Source of the DNA: Micromonospora rubida
GTDB taxonomy: Bacteria; Actinomycetota; Actinomycetes; Mycobacteriales; Micromonosporaceae
Length of the DNA: 64,000 nucleotides
Assembly: GCF_009908295.1 (NCBI RefSeq)
Contig: NZ_JAAALO010000003.1
Span: forward strand, 1 to 64,000
Direction of reading: 5' to 3'
This document shows positions 44,784-54,124 of this stretch, piece after piece (the first letter of the stretch is position 1; each line of letters starts with the position of its first letter). Both the position numbers and the translations under genes were made by a program. The notes beneath the pieces are model-generated. The model was not told the DNA's origin. It saw only the letters and a list, made by a program, of their open reading frames with translations, and did not search any database.

Positions 44784-45872
44784 TCAGGCGGGGACGGGGA
44801 GGGCCGGAGGCGTCGGTCGCTGCCGGGCCTGGCCGCCCGTCGCCGGACCGCTGGCGACCTGGCGCACGACGGCGGTGGAGCCCCGCACCACCAGCTCGGG
44901 CCGGAACAGGTACTCCGAGTGCGGCGCGGCGTGCCCGTTGATCTCGTCGACCAGGGCCCGGACGGCGGCCACGGCCATCGCGGCCACCGGCTGCCGCATC
45001 GTGGTCAGCGGCGGGTCGGTGAAGGCCATCAGGGGCGAGTCGTCGTACCCGACCACCGACAGGTCGCCCGGCACGGACAGGCCGCGCTGCCGGGCCGCCC
45101 GGACCGCGCCGAGCGCCATCAGGTCGGAGCCGCAGACCAGGCCGGTCACCCCGCGCTCCAGCAGCCGCCCGGCCGCCGCCTCGCCGCCCTCAACCCCGAA
45201 CAGGGTCAGCTCGGCCAGCTCGTCCAGCCCGGCGTCGGGCAGGCCCGCCAGGCGCTGCATGGCGGCCCGCCAGCCCGCCACCCGGCGCTGCACCGGGACG
45301 AACCGATCCGGGCCGGTGATCAAGCCGATCCGACGGTGCCCGAGGGCGACCAGGTGGGCCACGGCCAGCTCGGTGGCCTCCCGGTCGTCGCAGGAGACGA
45401 AGGGCGCGGCGATGCCCGGCACGTGCCCGTTGATCATGACGACCGGCAGCGGCCGGGCGATCAGCGCCCGGTAGCGGTCGTGGTTGGCCGCGGTGTCGGC
45501 GTGCAGCCCGGAGACGAAGACGATGCCGGACACCTGGCGGTCGAGCAGCATCTCGACGTACTCGTCCTCGGTGACCCCGCCGGGGGTCTGGGTGCACAGC
45601 ACCGGGGTGAACCCGCTCTGCGCCAGGGTCGACTCGATCACCTGGGCGAAGGCGGGGAAGATCGGGTTGTCCAGCTCCGGCACGACCAGGCCGACCAGGC
45701 CGGCGCTGCGCTTGCGCAGCCGGGCCGGGCGCTCGTAGCCGAGGACGTCGAGGGCGGTCAGGACGGCCTGCCGGGTCTCGGGGGCCACGCCGGGGCGGTC
45801 GTTGAGCACCCGCGACACCGTGGCCTCGCTGACTTCGGCCTGTTGGGCGATGTCGGACAGTCGAGCGCGCAT
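44784..45872 (-). CDS. LacI-family repressor, probable maltose regulator
   Basis: 362 residues. The N-terminal HTH (RLSDIAQQAEVSEATVSRVL) and hinge region (YERPARLRKRSA) precede a periplasmic-binding-type sugar-sensing domain (GLVGLVVPELDNPIFPAFAQ onward, VVGYDDSPL). The C-terminal 20 residues are Pro-rich. It is divergent from malEFG and upstream of the alpha-glucosidase in the same direction, with CTTGC-type operators in both control regions, so it likely represses both until maltodextrin is present. Confidence 0.92.
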   Translation of the reverse strand: MRARLSDIAQQAEVSEATVSRVLNDRPGVAPETRQAVLTALDVLGYERPARLRKRSAGLVGLVVPELDNPIFPAFAQVIESTLAQSGFTPVLCTQTPGGVTEDEYVEMLLDRQVSGIVFVSGLHADTAANHDRYRALIARPLPVVMINGHVPGIAAPFVSCDDREATELAVAHLVALGHRRIGLITGPDRFVPVQRRVAGWRAAMQRLAGLPDAGLDELAELTLFGVEGGEAAAGRLLERGVTGLVCGSDLMALGAVRAARQRGLSVPGDLSVVGYDDSPLMAFTDPPLTTMRQPVAAMAVAAVRALVDEINGHAAPHSEYLFRPELVVRGSTAVVRQVASGPATGGQARQRPTPPALPVPA

Positions 45873-45892
45873 GGGCGCACTTTAACCCACAG

Positions 45893-45945
45893 GCAAGTTC
45901 TTGCGTACGCGCTTGCAAGGTCTTCCATTTGCTGCAACGTCTTGC
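45893..45945. promoter_or_regulatory. Cluster of CTTGC/GCAAG operator half-sites before malE
   Basis: Half-sites at 45893-45897 (GCAAG), 45900-45904 (CTTGC), 45912-45919 (the palindrome CTTGCAAG) and 45941-45945 (CTTGC) lie between the divergent LacI-type gene and malE. The dense set suggests cooperative binding and autoregulation. The repressor assignment is by position. Confidence 0.6.
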
Positions 45946-46071
45946 TAACGTCCCCGCAACAAACGGGAGTAGCGGCGCAGTAACCGGGCGTCGGGCAGCA
46001 AGAAATTACAAGGTTCCCAACGGCGGGCCGCCCTTCCCCCCGGCGCATCCGCCATGACGACAGGAGTACCG

Positions 46072-47331
46072 ATGCGCATCCGTACCGCGGGTGTGGTCGC
46101 CGTCCTCGGCCTGGCGCTGGCCGCCACCGGCTGCGGCGGTGGCGACGACGACAGCAGCGCGCCGGCCGCGAAGGAGTCCGCCAAAGCCCCCGTCGGCGGC
46201 AAGCTGGTGATCTGGGCCGACGACAAGCGCACCGCCGCCCTCAAGCCGTTCGCCGAGAAGTTCGGCCAGGAGAACGGCGTCACGGTCGAGGTGCAGGCCG
46301 TCTCCAAGGACCTGCAGACCAACTTCGTGACCGCCTCGCAGCAGGGCAGCGGCCCGGACGTCGTGGTCGGCGCGCACGACTGGATCGGCAACCTCGTCCA
46401 GAACGGCGCCATCGACCCCGTGCAGCTCGCCGCCGAGCAGAAGAGTGGCTTCAACGAGACCGCCGTCAAGGCAGTCACGTTCAACGGCCAGCTCTACGGC
46501 GTGCCCTACGCCATGGAGAACCTGGCGCTGATCCGCAACACCGAGCTGGCCCCCGAGGCGCCGAAGACCATCGAGGACCTGGTCGCCGCAGGCAAAAAGC
46601 TCAAGGCCGAAAAGAAGGCCAGCGAGATCCTCTGCCTCCAGTCCGGCCAGAACGGCGACGCCTACCACGTCTACCCGCTCTACACCTCCGGTGGCGGATA
46701 CCTCTTCGGCACGGCCGCCAACGGCGACTACGACCCGAAGGACCTGGGCGTGGGCAAGCCGGAGTCGATCGAGGCGTTCAAGAAGATCGCCAAGCTCGGT
46801 GAGAAGGGCGACGGCGCGCTGAAGCGCTCGATCACCGCCGAGAACTCGATCGCCAACTTCACCAGCAAGAAGTGCGCCTACCTGGTCTCCGGCCCGTGGG
46901 CCGTCGCGGACGCCAAGAAGGCCAACATCTCCTACGACATCACCCCGGTCCCCGGCTTCGCCGGTGGCAAGGAGGCCCAGCCGTTCGTCGGCGTCCAGGC
47001 GTTCTACGTGGCCGCGAAGGGCAAGAACAAGGCCCTCGCCCAGGAGTTCGTGGCCAACCACGTCACCACCCCCGAGCTGGCCGTGGCGCTCTACAACGCC
47101 GAGGCCCGCCCGCCGGCGCTGACCGCCGCCCTCGACCAGGTCAAGGGCACCGACCCGGACCTGGCCAAGTTCCAGGAGGCCGGCAAGAACGGCCAGGTGC
47201 TCCCGGCGATCCCGGCCATGGCCACCATCTGGGACCCGTTCGGCAAGGCCGAGGCCGCCATCATCGGCGGCGCCGACCCGGCCAAGACGATCACCGCGGC
47301 CGGCAAGACCATCTCCGGCCAGATCAAGTAA
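46072..47331 (+). CDS. malE: Maltose-type ABC transporter substrate-binding lipoprotein
   Basis: 419 residues. Signal peptide with lipobox LAATGC, then an acidic linker and a family 1 solute-binding protein (GGKLVIWADDKRTAALKPFA, GPDVVVGAHDWIGNLVQNG, YGVPYAMENLALIRN). CAGGAG lies 6 bases before ATG 46072. It captures malto-oligosaccharides outside the membrane (specificity inferred from two GH13 neighbours and a MalF-like permease). The stop TAA overlaps the malF ATG by one base. No ATPase gene is in the operon, so a shared MsiK-type ATPase elsewhere is expected. Confidence 0.9.
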   Translation: MRIRTAGVVAVLGLALAATGCGGGDDDSSAPAAKESAKAPVGGKLVIWADDKRTAALKPFAEKFGQENGVTVEVQAVSKDLQTNFVTASQQGSGPDVVVGAHDWIGNLVQNGAIDPVQLAAEQKSGFNETAVKAVTFNGQLYGVPYAMENLALIRNTELAPEAPKTIEDLVAAGKKLKAEKKASEILCLQSGQNGDAYHVYPLYTSGGGYLFGTAANGDYDPKDLGVGKPESIEAFKKIAKLGEKGDGALKRSITAENSIANFTSKKCAYLVSGPWAVADAKKANISYDITPVPGFAGGKEAQPFVGVQAFYVAAKGKNKALAQEFVANHVTTPELAVALYNAEARPPALTAALDQVKGTDPDLAKFQEAGKNGQVLPAIPAMATIWDPFGKAEAAIIGGADPAKTITAAGKTISGQIK

Positions 47332-48971
47332 TGAGCACGTCGCTGTCCGGCCCGGGGGCTGCCACGCAGTCCCCGGGCCGGGAGCCCGCCGGCCCCGGGC
47401 TGCCGGGCAAGTCCCGCACCGCGCGACACCGCGCGCCGACCACCATGACCGGTCTGCTCGTCAAGGTGGTCCTGCTCGGCCTGACCGCCGGGATCGCGAT
47501 CTGGGCGGCCTTCCCGCTCGTCGAGGCGGAGAAGTGGGTCGGGCTGGCCCCGCTGGCCGCCACCACCGCCGGGCTCTTCTACCTCTACCTGACCAGCCGG
47601 CACATCCCGGCGAAGTACCTGGTCCCCGGCACGCTCTTCCTGATCGCGTTCCAGGTGGTCCCGGTGCTCTACACGGCGAGCACCGCCTTCACGAACTTCG
47701 GCGACGGCCACCGCGGCACCAAGGAAGACGCCGTCGTCGCCATCCAGACCGCCTCGGTCAAGCAGGTGCCCGGCTCCACCGAGTACGCCCTCTCCGTGGC
47801 CACCCAGGGCGACCCGGCGACCGGCCCGCTCGTCTTCCTGGTCAGCGACCCGGGCACCGGCGTCGTCTCGGCCGGCGACGCAGGCGGGCTGCGCCAGCTC
47901 GCCCCGGCCGACGTCACCGTGGCCGCCGGCGGCAAGGTCACCGCCGCCGACGGCTACACCGTGCTCAACTTCGGCCAGGCCAGCGCCCGCAGCCAGGAGA
48001 TCACCGACCTGGTCGTGCCGACCTCCGGCGGCGCGCTGCGCTCCGCCGGCCTGTCCCGCGCCTACGAGGGCAAGGCGATCCGGGGGTACGACGCCGGTTG
48101 CGACTGCGTCAAGGACATCGATACCGGCAAGACCTGGACGGCGGACGAGGAGGCCGGCGCCTTCGTCGCCCCCGACGGCGAGCGGCTGGCCCAGGGCTGG
48201 AAGGTCACCGTCGGGCTGAAGAACTTCTCCCGGGTGCTCACCGACCCAGCCATCTCCGGGCCGTTCTTCGGCACACTGCTGTGGAACCTCGCCTTCGCCG
48301 TCGGCTCCACCGGCGGCACGTTCATCCTGGGCATGTTCATCGCCCTGGCGCTGCACTCGCCCCGGATGCGGGGCACCAACATCTACCGGGTCCTGCTGAT
48401 CCTGCCGTACGCCATGCCGTCCTTCGCGATGCTGCTGGTCTGGCGGGACATGTTCAACACCGACTTCGGGCTGATCAACAACCTGTTCGGGCTCGGGGTG
48501 GACTGGTTCGGCCAGGAGTGGTCGGCCCGGATCGCGGTGATCCTGGTGCAGCTCTGGCTCGGCTACCCGTACATGTTCCTGGTCGCCACGGGCGCGCTCC
48601 AGGCCATCCCGAAGGAGCTGACCGAGGCGTCCTCGGTCGACGGCGCGTCGCCCTGGCAGTCGTTCCGGGCGGTCACCCTGCCGCTGCTGCTGGTGGCGCT
48701 CTCCCCGCTGCTGATCGCGTCGTTCGCGTACAACTTCAACAACTTCAACGCGATCTACCTGACCACCGAGGGCGGCCCGTTCCCGGCGGACAACCCGAGC
48801 GCGGGAGCGACGGACCTGCTGATCACGTACACGTACCGGCTGGCCTTCGGGGCGCAGGGCGCCCAGTTCGGCCTGGCGGCCGCGGTGTCGATCTTCATCT
48901 TCACCATCGTCGCGGTGGTGTCGGCGGTGAGCTTCCGGCGCACCCGTAAGCAGGAGGAGGTGTACTCGTGA
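47331..48971 (+). CDS. malF: Maltose-type ABC transporter permease MalF
   Basis: 546 residues. Several N-terminal spans, then a large extracellular loop of about 150 residues (FTNFGDGHRGTKEDAVVAI to about GWKVTVGLKNFSRV) like the P2 loop of MalF that contacts the binding protein, then the permease core with the EAA motif (ELTEASSVDGASPWQSFRAV). The presence of P2 supports maltose rather than general sugar specificity. The loop contains two Cys (CDC) not expected in the model protein. GTGA overlap with malG. Confidence 0.9.
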   Translation: MSTSLSGPGAATQSPGREPAGPGLPGKSRTARHRAPTTMTGLLVKVVLLGLTAGIAIWAAFPLVEAEKWVGLAPLAATTAGLFYLYLTSRHIPAKYLVPGTLFLIAFQVVPVLYTASTAFTNFGDGHRGTKEDAVVAIQTASVKQVPGSTEYALSVATQGDPATGPLVFLVSDPGTGVVSAGDAGGLRQLAPADVTVAAGGKVTAADGYTVLNFGQASARSQEITDLVVPTSGGALRSAGLSRAYEGKAIRGYDAGCDCVKDIDTGKTWTADEEAGAFVAPDGERLAQGWKVTVGLKNFSRVLTDPAISGPFFGTLLWNLAFAVGSTGGTFILGMFIALALHSPRMRGTNIYRVLLILPYAMPSFAMLLVWRDMFNTDFGLINNLFGLGVDWFGQEWSARIAVILVQLWLGYPYMFLVATGALQAIPKELTEASSVDGASPWQSFRAVTLPLLLVALSPLLIASFAYNFNNFNAIYLTTEGGPFPADNPSAGATDLLITYTYRLAFGAQGAQFGLAAAVSIFIFTIVAVVSAVSFRRTRKQEEVYS

Positions 48972-49894
48972 CCTCGCTCAGCGGCACTCCGGTCGGGGGC
49001 GGCGCGACCAGCACCGCCCCGGCCGTCAACCGCAACGCGGGCCGGCGTCGCAACCGGTGGTTCGCCCAGGTCGGCTGGCGTCACCTGGTCGCCGTGTCGG
49101 CGGTCGCGTTCAGCCTCTTCCCGATCCTGTTCGTGCTGTCGGCCGCGCTCAACCCGCTCGGCACGCTCTCCTCGACGGAGTTGCTGCCGACCGGGGCGTC
49201 CCTGGAGAACTTCACCAACCTGTTCGACCGTACGGCGTTCGGGTGGTGGTTCTTCAACTCGCTGCTCATCGCCGGGGTGGCCTCGTTCGCGTCGGTCTTC
49301 CTGTCGGCGCTGGCGGCGTACGCCTTCTCCCGGATGCGGTTCTCCGGTCGGCGGGTCGGGCTGCTGTCGCTCCTGCTGATCCAGATGTTCCCGCAGTTCC
49401 TGGCGATCGTGGCGATCTTCCTGCTCTTCACGACGATCACCGACCTGTGGCCGGCGATCGGCTTCAACACCCCGTGGGGCCTGCTGCTGCTCTACCTGGG
49501 CGGCGCGCTGGGCGTGAACACCTGGCTGATGAAGGGCTTCTTCGACACGCTCCCCCGGGAGCTGGACGAGTCGGCCACGGTGGACGGTGCCACGCACGCC
49601 CAGGTCTTCTTCCGGATCATGCTGCCGCTGGTGGCGCCGATCCTGGCGGTGACCGGCCTGCTCGCCTTCATCGGCACCATCAACGAGTTCCTGATGGCGA
49701 ACGTCTTCCTGACCAACAGCGAGTCGAAGACCCTCGCGGTCGGCATGTTCGGCCTGGTGGCCGGCGAACGCAACAACAACTTCGGGATCTTCGCGGCGGG
49801 CACCCTGCTCACCGCGATCCCCACGGTGCTGGTCTTCCAGATGGTCCAGCGCTACATCGTCTCCGGCCTCACCGCCGGAGCCGTCAAGGGATGA
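48968..49894 (+). CDS. malG: Maltose-type ABC transporter permease MalG
   Basis: 308 residues with six membrane spans and the EAA loop ELDESATVDGATHAQVFFRI, which docks the ATPase. GTG 48968 overlaps the malF stop by 4 bases. It pairs with MalF to form the pore. The second GH13 gene follows after 212 bases that hold a small hairpin but no clear promoter, so read-through is likely. Confidence 0.92.
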   Translation: MTSLSGTPVGGGATSTAPAVNRNAGRRRNRWFAQVGWRHLVAVSAVAFSLFPILFVLSAALNPLGTLSSTELLPTGASLENFTNLFDRTAFGWWFFNSLLIAGVASFASVFLSALAAYAFSRMRFSGRRVGLLSLLLIQMFPQFLAIVAIFLLFTTITDLWPAIGFNTPWGLLLLYLGGALGVNTWLMKGFFDTLPRELDESATVDGATHAQVFFRIMLPLVAPILAVTGLLAFIGTINEFLMANVFLTNSESKTLAVGMFGLVAGERNNNFGIFAAGTLLTAIPTVLVFQMVQRYIVSGLTAGAVKG

Positions 49895-50106
49895 ATCGGA
49901 TGGGTGGCCGCCCTCCGGCGGAGGACGGGGTCAGCGTGCCGGCTCCGCCAGCCGCCTGATCCCACCCGATCTCCCGTTCGCTGCGGCAAGGGCGTCGGCG
50001 TCCGACGTACACCGGAGCAGTCACGGATCGACCGCCGCGGTCGGGGAACCGGCCGCGGCGGGAGACCCATTCCTCTCCCCGTCCGACCGACGCGAAAGGC
50101 ATTGCC

Positions 50107-51966
50107 ATGTCCCTGTTGCCGCACCACGACGGATCCGCCCCGCCCCTGTTGCCGCACCACGACGGATCCGCCCTGTACGTCCCCGAACAGGAACCCGCGC
50201 TCGGCGACACCGTCGACGTCTTCGTGCGGGTGCCGGCCGGCGCCAACGTCCGGCAGGTGCACGTGCGGACCACCGGTGACGGCGAGCCCCGGTTCGCCGA
50301 GGCGGCCGTCGACCGCACCGACGGCGGCGACGTCTGGTGGCGGGTCCCCGTCGAGGCCCGCAACCCGGTCAGCAACTACCGGTTCATGCTCACCGGCAGC
50401 CGCGGCTACCGCTGGCTGAACGCGGCCGGCGTGGTGTCCCACGACGTGCCCGACAACGGCGACTTCAAGCTGGTCACCCACGCCCCGCCGCCCGCCTGGG
50501 CCCGGGACGCGGTGATCTACCAGGTCTTCCCGGACCGGTTCGCCCGCTCCGCCGCCGCCGACGGACGGGACCTGCCGGACTGGGCCATCCCGTGCGACTG
50601 GGACACCCCCGTGATCGGCCGTGGCCCGGAGACCCCCCGCCAGTTCTACGGCGGCGACCTGGACGGCGTCACCGAGCGGCTGGACCACCTGGACCGCCTC
50701 GGGGTGAACACCGTCTACCTGACCCCGATCTTCCCGGCCCGCTCCAACCACCGCTACGACGCGGCCAGCTTCGACACCGTCGACCCGCTGCTCGGCGGTG
50801 ACGCCGCGCTGGCCCGCCTCGCCGACGCCGTACGCGCCCGGGGCTGGCGGCTGCTCGGCGACATCACCAGCAACCACACCGGCGACGCGCACGAGTGGTT
50901 CACCCGGGCCGCCTCCGACGTGTCCGCGCCCGAGCGGGAGCTGTACTACTTCGACGAGGCGACCGGCTGCGGCCGGGAGCCGTCGTACGAGTCCTGGAAC
51001 GGGGTCAGGTCGCTGCCGAAGCTGAACTGGGGCAGCGCCGAGCTGCGCAGGCGCTTCGCCACCGCCGACGACTCGCTGCTGCGCCGCTGGCTGCGGCCGC
51101 CGTACGGGCTGGACGGCTGGCGGGTGGACGTGGCGAACATGACCGGCCGGCGGGGTGCCGACGCGTACACCCACGAGGTGGCGGCGCTGCTGCGCGAGGT
51201 GGTGGCCGACACCCGGGCCGACGGGCTGCTGATGGCCGAGCACGGCCACGACCACACCGGCGACCTGGACCGGGGCGGCTGGCACGGCACGATGAACTAC
51301 GTCGGCTTCACCGACCCGGTCTGGTCCTGGCTGCGGCACGGCGACGACCCGGTGCCGAACTTCCTCGGCACCCCGGGCGGGGTCCGGCGGCGGGACGCGG
51401 ACGCGGTGCTCGCGACGATGAACACCTATCGTTCGCTGATCTCCTGGCGGTCCTACACCCACTCGTGGCAGCTGCTCGGCTCGCACGACTCGGCCCGGAT
51501 CCGCACCGTGGTCGGGGACGCGGCCCGGCAGGAGGTGGCCGCCGGCCTGCTCGCCACCATGCCCGGCACCCCGGTGATCTTCGCCGGGGACGAGCTGGGG
51601 CTGACCGGAGCCAACGGCGAGGGCTCGCGTACCCCGATGCCGTGGCACCGGCCCGAGAGCTGGGACGCCTCGACGTTCGCCGCGTACCGCGCCCTGATCG
51701 CGCTGCGCCGCGCGGAGCCCGCGCTGCGCCACGGCGGCCTGCGCTGGCTGCACGCCGACGCGGACACGCTGGTCTTCCTGCGCGAGGCCCCGACCGGGGC
51801 GGTGCTGGTGCTGGCCCGCCGCGCCGCCGGTGACCCGATCCGCCTGACCGGCCTGCGGCCGGCGGAGAACCTCCACGGCGGCGCCCCCGCCCTACGCCCC
51901 GACCCGGACGGCACGACCACCCTCCCGTCCGACGGCCCCACCTTCCAAACCTGGCGCCTAACCTGA
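50107..51966 (+). CDS. GH13 alpha-amylase/maltodextrin glucosidase-type enzyme
   Basis: 619 residues, cytoplasmic. An N-terminal beta-sandwich (about 25-125) precedes the catalytic barrel beginning RDAVIYQVFPDRFA. GH13 regions: GDITSNHTG, GWRVDVANM (Asp nucleophile), LLMAEHGHD (Glu) and LLGSHDSARI (Asp). The N-terminal domain and region order resemble maltogenic amylase/neopullulanase or MalZ-type enzymes that cut maltodextrins or cyclodextrins. The first 24 residues contain a direct repeat (LLPHHDGSA twice). Downstream of malEFG in the same direction. Confidence 0.9.
   Translation: MSLLPHHDGSAPPLLPHHDGSALYVPEQEPALGDTVDVFVRVPAGANVRQVHVRTTGDGEPRFAEAAVDRTDGGDVWWRVPVEARNPVSNYRFMLTGSRGYRWLNAAGVVSHDVPDNGDFKLVTHAPPPAWARDAVIYQVFPDRFARSAAADGRDLPDWAIPCDWDTPVIGRGPETPRQFYGGDLDGVTERLDHLDRLGVNTVYLTPIFPARSNHRYDAASFDTVDPLLGGDAALARLADAVRARGWRLLGDITSNHTGDAHEWFTRAASDVSAPERELYYFDEATGCGREPSYESWNGVRSLPKLNWGSAELRRRFATADDSLLRRWLRPPYGLDGWRVDVANMTGRRGADAYTHEVAALLREVVADTRADGLLMAEHGHDHTGDLDRGGWHGTMNYVGFTDPVWSWLRHGDDPVPNFLGTPGGVRRRDADAVLATMNTYRSLISWRSYTHSWQLLGSHDSARIRTVVGDAARQEVAAGLLATMPGTPVIFAGDELGLTGANGEGSRTPMPWHRPESWDASTFAAYRALIALRRAEPALRHGGLRWLHADADTLVFLREAPTGAVLVLARRAAGDPIRLTGLRPAENLHGGAPALRPDPDGTTTLPSDGPTFQTWRLT
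50111..50176 (+). repeat. 33-bp tandem duplication in the GH13 start region
   Basis: Two adjacent 33-bp units (50111-50143, 50144-50176), identical over the first 29 bases, encode LLPHHDGSAPP then LLPHHDGSALY. The duplication is in frame and close to the start codon. Confidence 0.85.
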
Positions 51967-52386
51967 CCCACCCCTACCACCCCTACCCACCCCGCCCTGC
52001 CTTACCCCGCCCGCCCCGCCCGCCCGCCCCGCCCCAGCTGCGGCGATCTTGCACTCACGGCCCCGACAAAACGGGTATTCAACCCAGATCCAGGGCCCAA
52101 AGTGCAAGATCGTGGTGGGGGTGGGGTGGGGTGGGAGGGAGCGGGCGCCTGCGAGGTAGGTGGCGCGGTCCGGGCGGTCGGGGAGTAGGTGCTGGAGGAA
52201 CCAGCCCTCGACGGCGCGGGCGCCGTCCGGCCCGTCGCCGTCCTGGCCGGGTACGCGCTGGTCGGGCTCGTGCTGGTGCTGGTCGCCCGTCGCCCGGCCG
52301 TCGGCGCAGCGCCCGACGGCGGGGGCGGTCACGGACACGCGTTGATTCGCCCCGCTACTACGATCCGTCGTTGATGGGGGAGGATA
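51967..52386. other. Intergenic region with a structured repeat element
   Basis: About 420 bases. A C-rich run of CCCGCC/CCACCC units (51964-52034) leads into the palindromic element at 52044-52112, then a G-rich run and unremarkable GC-rich sequence. Open frames here have no protein-like translation. The promoter of the small membrane protein at 52387 probably lies in the last 60 bases, where AT content rises (TTGATTCGCC, TACTACGATCCG). Confidence 0.5.
52044..52112. repeat. Palindromic intergenic element with GATCTTGCACT arms
   Basis: CGATCTTGCACT (52044-52055) is the exact reverse complement of 52101-52112. Inside, GGCCC (52060-52064) can pair with GGGCC (52093-52097), and GGGT (52073-52076) with ACCC (52082-52085), making a nested three-stem fold. 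The ordered nesting suggests a REP-type element or structured RNA rather than a simple terminator. Confidence 0.7.
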
Positions 52387-52734
52387 GTGCGCGTGGAAGC
52401 TCTGAGACTGATTCTTCTCTACGTCCATCTGATCGGGTTCGCCCTGCTGCTCGGCGGCACGATCGCCCAGTACGTCAGCGGTCGACTGCGGATCAACGCG
52501 GCCATGCTGTGGGGGTCGGTCATCGGCCTGTTGACCGGAATCGGCCTGTCCGCCCCGTTGCGCGACGGCGACGAACCGGCCCCCGCGAAACTTGTTACCA
52601 AGTTGGTGCTCGCGCTGCTGATCTTTGTCATGGTCTTCTTCTCCCGGAAGCGGGAGTCGATCAACCGTGGCCATTTCCTCGCCATCGCAGGCCTGACCCT
52701 GGTCAACGCGGCGGTGGCAGTCTTCTGGCGGTAG
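52387..52734 (+). CDS. Small membrane protein of unknown function
   Basis: 115 residues with four hydrophobic segments (LRLILLYVHLIGFALLLGG; AAMLWGSVIGLLTGIGL; LVTKLVLALLIFVMVFF; LAIAGLTLVNAAVAVFW). I do not recognise the family beyond a general likeness to small integral membrane proteins of actinobacteria. A GGGGAGG at 52377-52383 is 3 bases from GTG 52387 and 9 from GTG 52393, so the second GTG may be the true start. Between the maltose and nucleoside loci. Confidence 0.75.
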   Translation: MRVEALRLILLYVHLIGFALLLGGTIAQYVSGRLRINAAMLWGSVIGLLTGIGLSAPLRDGDEPAPAKLVTKLVLALLIFVMVFFSRKRESINRGHFLAIAGLTLVNAAVAVFWR

Positions 52735-52991
52735 CGACCTGACCAGGGGGCCGGCTGTGGGAAACGGACGTTCGCGACACCGAACCGGTCCACTGTCAGC
52801 GCGACTAGTGATCTGCCGCACCCCAAAGGGTCACGTAGGGGTAACAGGCGCTCAACAGTCGTGCACGATTGTCGGTCGGTGGGTGGGCGCGGCGTACGCT
52901 CCCGTCCGTAACGTGGGACGCCGGCGGCGTAGCGCAGGCCGGCTCAAGGGCTGCCACCGCGCAGAGCGGTGTGCAATGGGAAGGAGACGTC

Positions 52992-54080
52992 TTGCGCTCT
53001 GTGCGTGGGATGCGGATCGCCTCCGCCTTCGTGGCGGGTGGGCTCGTGCTGGGCGCCGCCGCGTGTGGTGAGGCCCCCGAGGACGACAAGGACGCCGGGA
53101 GCACCGGCGCCAAGAAATACAGCGCCTGCATGGTGACCGACGTCGGCGGCATCGACGACAAGTCGTTCAACACCTCCGCCTGGAAGGGCCTGGAGGAGGC
53201 CAACAAGGTCAACAGCAACATCGACAAGAAGTACGTCGCGTCGAAGGCCGAGGCGGACTACGAGGTCAACCTGACCGGGTACGTCAACCAGAAGTGCGAT
53301 TTCATCCTGGCCGTCGGCGGTCTCATGACCGACGCCACCAAGAAGATCGCCCAGGCGAACCCGAACCAGCAGTTCGGCATCGTCGACTCGAACCCGGGTG
53401 TGGCCAACATCTACCCGATGCAGTTCGACACCGCGCAGGCCGCGTTCCAGGCCGGCTACCTGGCCGCCGGGATGAGCAAGAGCGGCAAGGTCGGCACCTA
53501 CGGCGGCCTGCCGATCCCGCCGGTGACCATCTTCATGGACGGCTTCGCCGACGGCGTGGCGCACTACAACAAGGCCAAGAGCAAGAACGTCCAGGTGCTG
53601 GGCTGGGACAAGGCGACCCAGAAGGGTTCCTTCACCAACGACTTCAGCAAGCAGGACGAGGGCAAGAAGGTCTCCGACACCCTGGTCGCCCAGGGCGCGG
53701 ACATCATCATGCCGGTCGCCGGCGGCGCGGGCCTCGGCACCACCGCGGCGGCCCAGGCCTCCGGCGGCAAGTACTCGGTCATCTGGGTCGACGCCGACGG
53801 CTGCGAGAGCACCCCGAACTGCTCGGCGCTGCTGACCACCGTGGTCAAGAACATCGCCGACTCCGTCAAGGAGGCCGTGCTCAAGGCCGCCGGTGGCGAG
53901 AAGCTCCAGGCCACCCCGGGCTTCGTGGGCAACCTGGCCAACAACGGCGTCTCGCTCGCCCCGTACCACGACTTCGACAGCAAGGTCCCGGCGGACCTCA
54001 AGGCCGAGGTCGAGAAGCTCAAGGCGGACATCGCCGCCGGCACCATCACGGTCACCTCGAAGGCCCAGCCGGCCAAGTGA
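52992..54080 (+). CDS. BMP-family nucleoside-binding lipoprotein
   Basis: 362 residues. Signal peptide with lipobox GAAAC (Cys25), then a basic membrane lipoprotein domain (CMVTDVGGIDDKSFNTSAWK, LAVGGLMTDATKK, VWVDADGCES region). The family captures purine or pyrimidine nucleosides for ABC import. The start is TTG 52992, 5 bases after AAGGAG at 52981-52986; GTG 53001 and ATG 53010 are further away. Followed by a hairpin, then the ATPase and two permease genes, cdd and deoA, which supports nucleoside salvage. Confidence 0.9.
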   Translation: MRSVRGMRIASAFVAGGLVLGAAACGEAPEDDKDAGSTGAKKYSACMVTDVGGIDDKSFNTSAWKGLEEANKVNSNIDKKYVASKAEADYEVNLTGYVNQKCDFILAVGGLMTDATKKIAQANPNQQFGIVDSNPGVANIYPMQFDTAQAAFQAGYLAAGMSKSGKVGTYGGLPIPPVTIFMDGFADGVAHYNKAKSKNVQVLGWDKATQKGSFTNDFSKQDEGKKVSDTLVAQGADIIMPVAGGAGLGTTAAAQASGGKYSVIWVDADGCESTPNCSALLTTVVKNIADSVKEAVLKAAGGEKLQATPGFVGNLANNGVSLAPYHDFDSKVPADLKAEVEKLKADIAAGTITVTSKAQPAK

Positions 54081-54090
54081 CCGCTCCGTC

Positions 54091-54124
54091 GGCCACCGCG
54101 GTGCGATCATCGACCGCGGTGGCC
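54091..54124 (+). terminator. Hairpin between the binding-protein and ATPase genes
   Basis: A perfect 12-bp stem (54091-54102 with 54113-54124) and a 10-base loop begin 11 bases after the BMP stop. A partial terminator or 3'-end stabiliser here would keep binding-protein mRNA in excess over transporter mRNA, as is usual in such operons. Confidence 0.6.
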
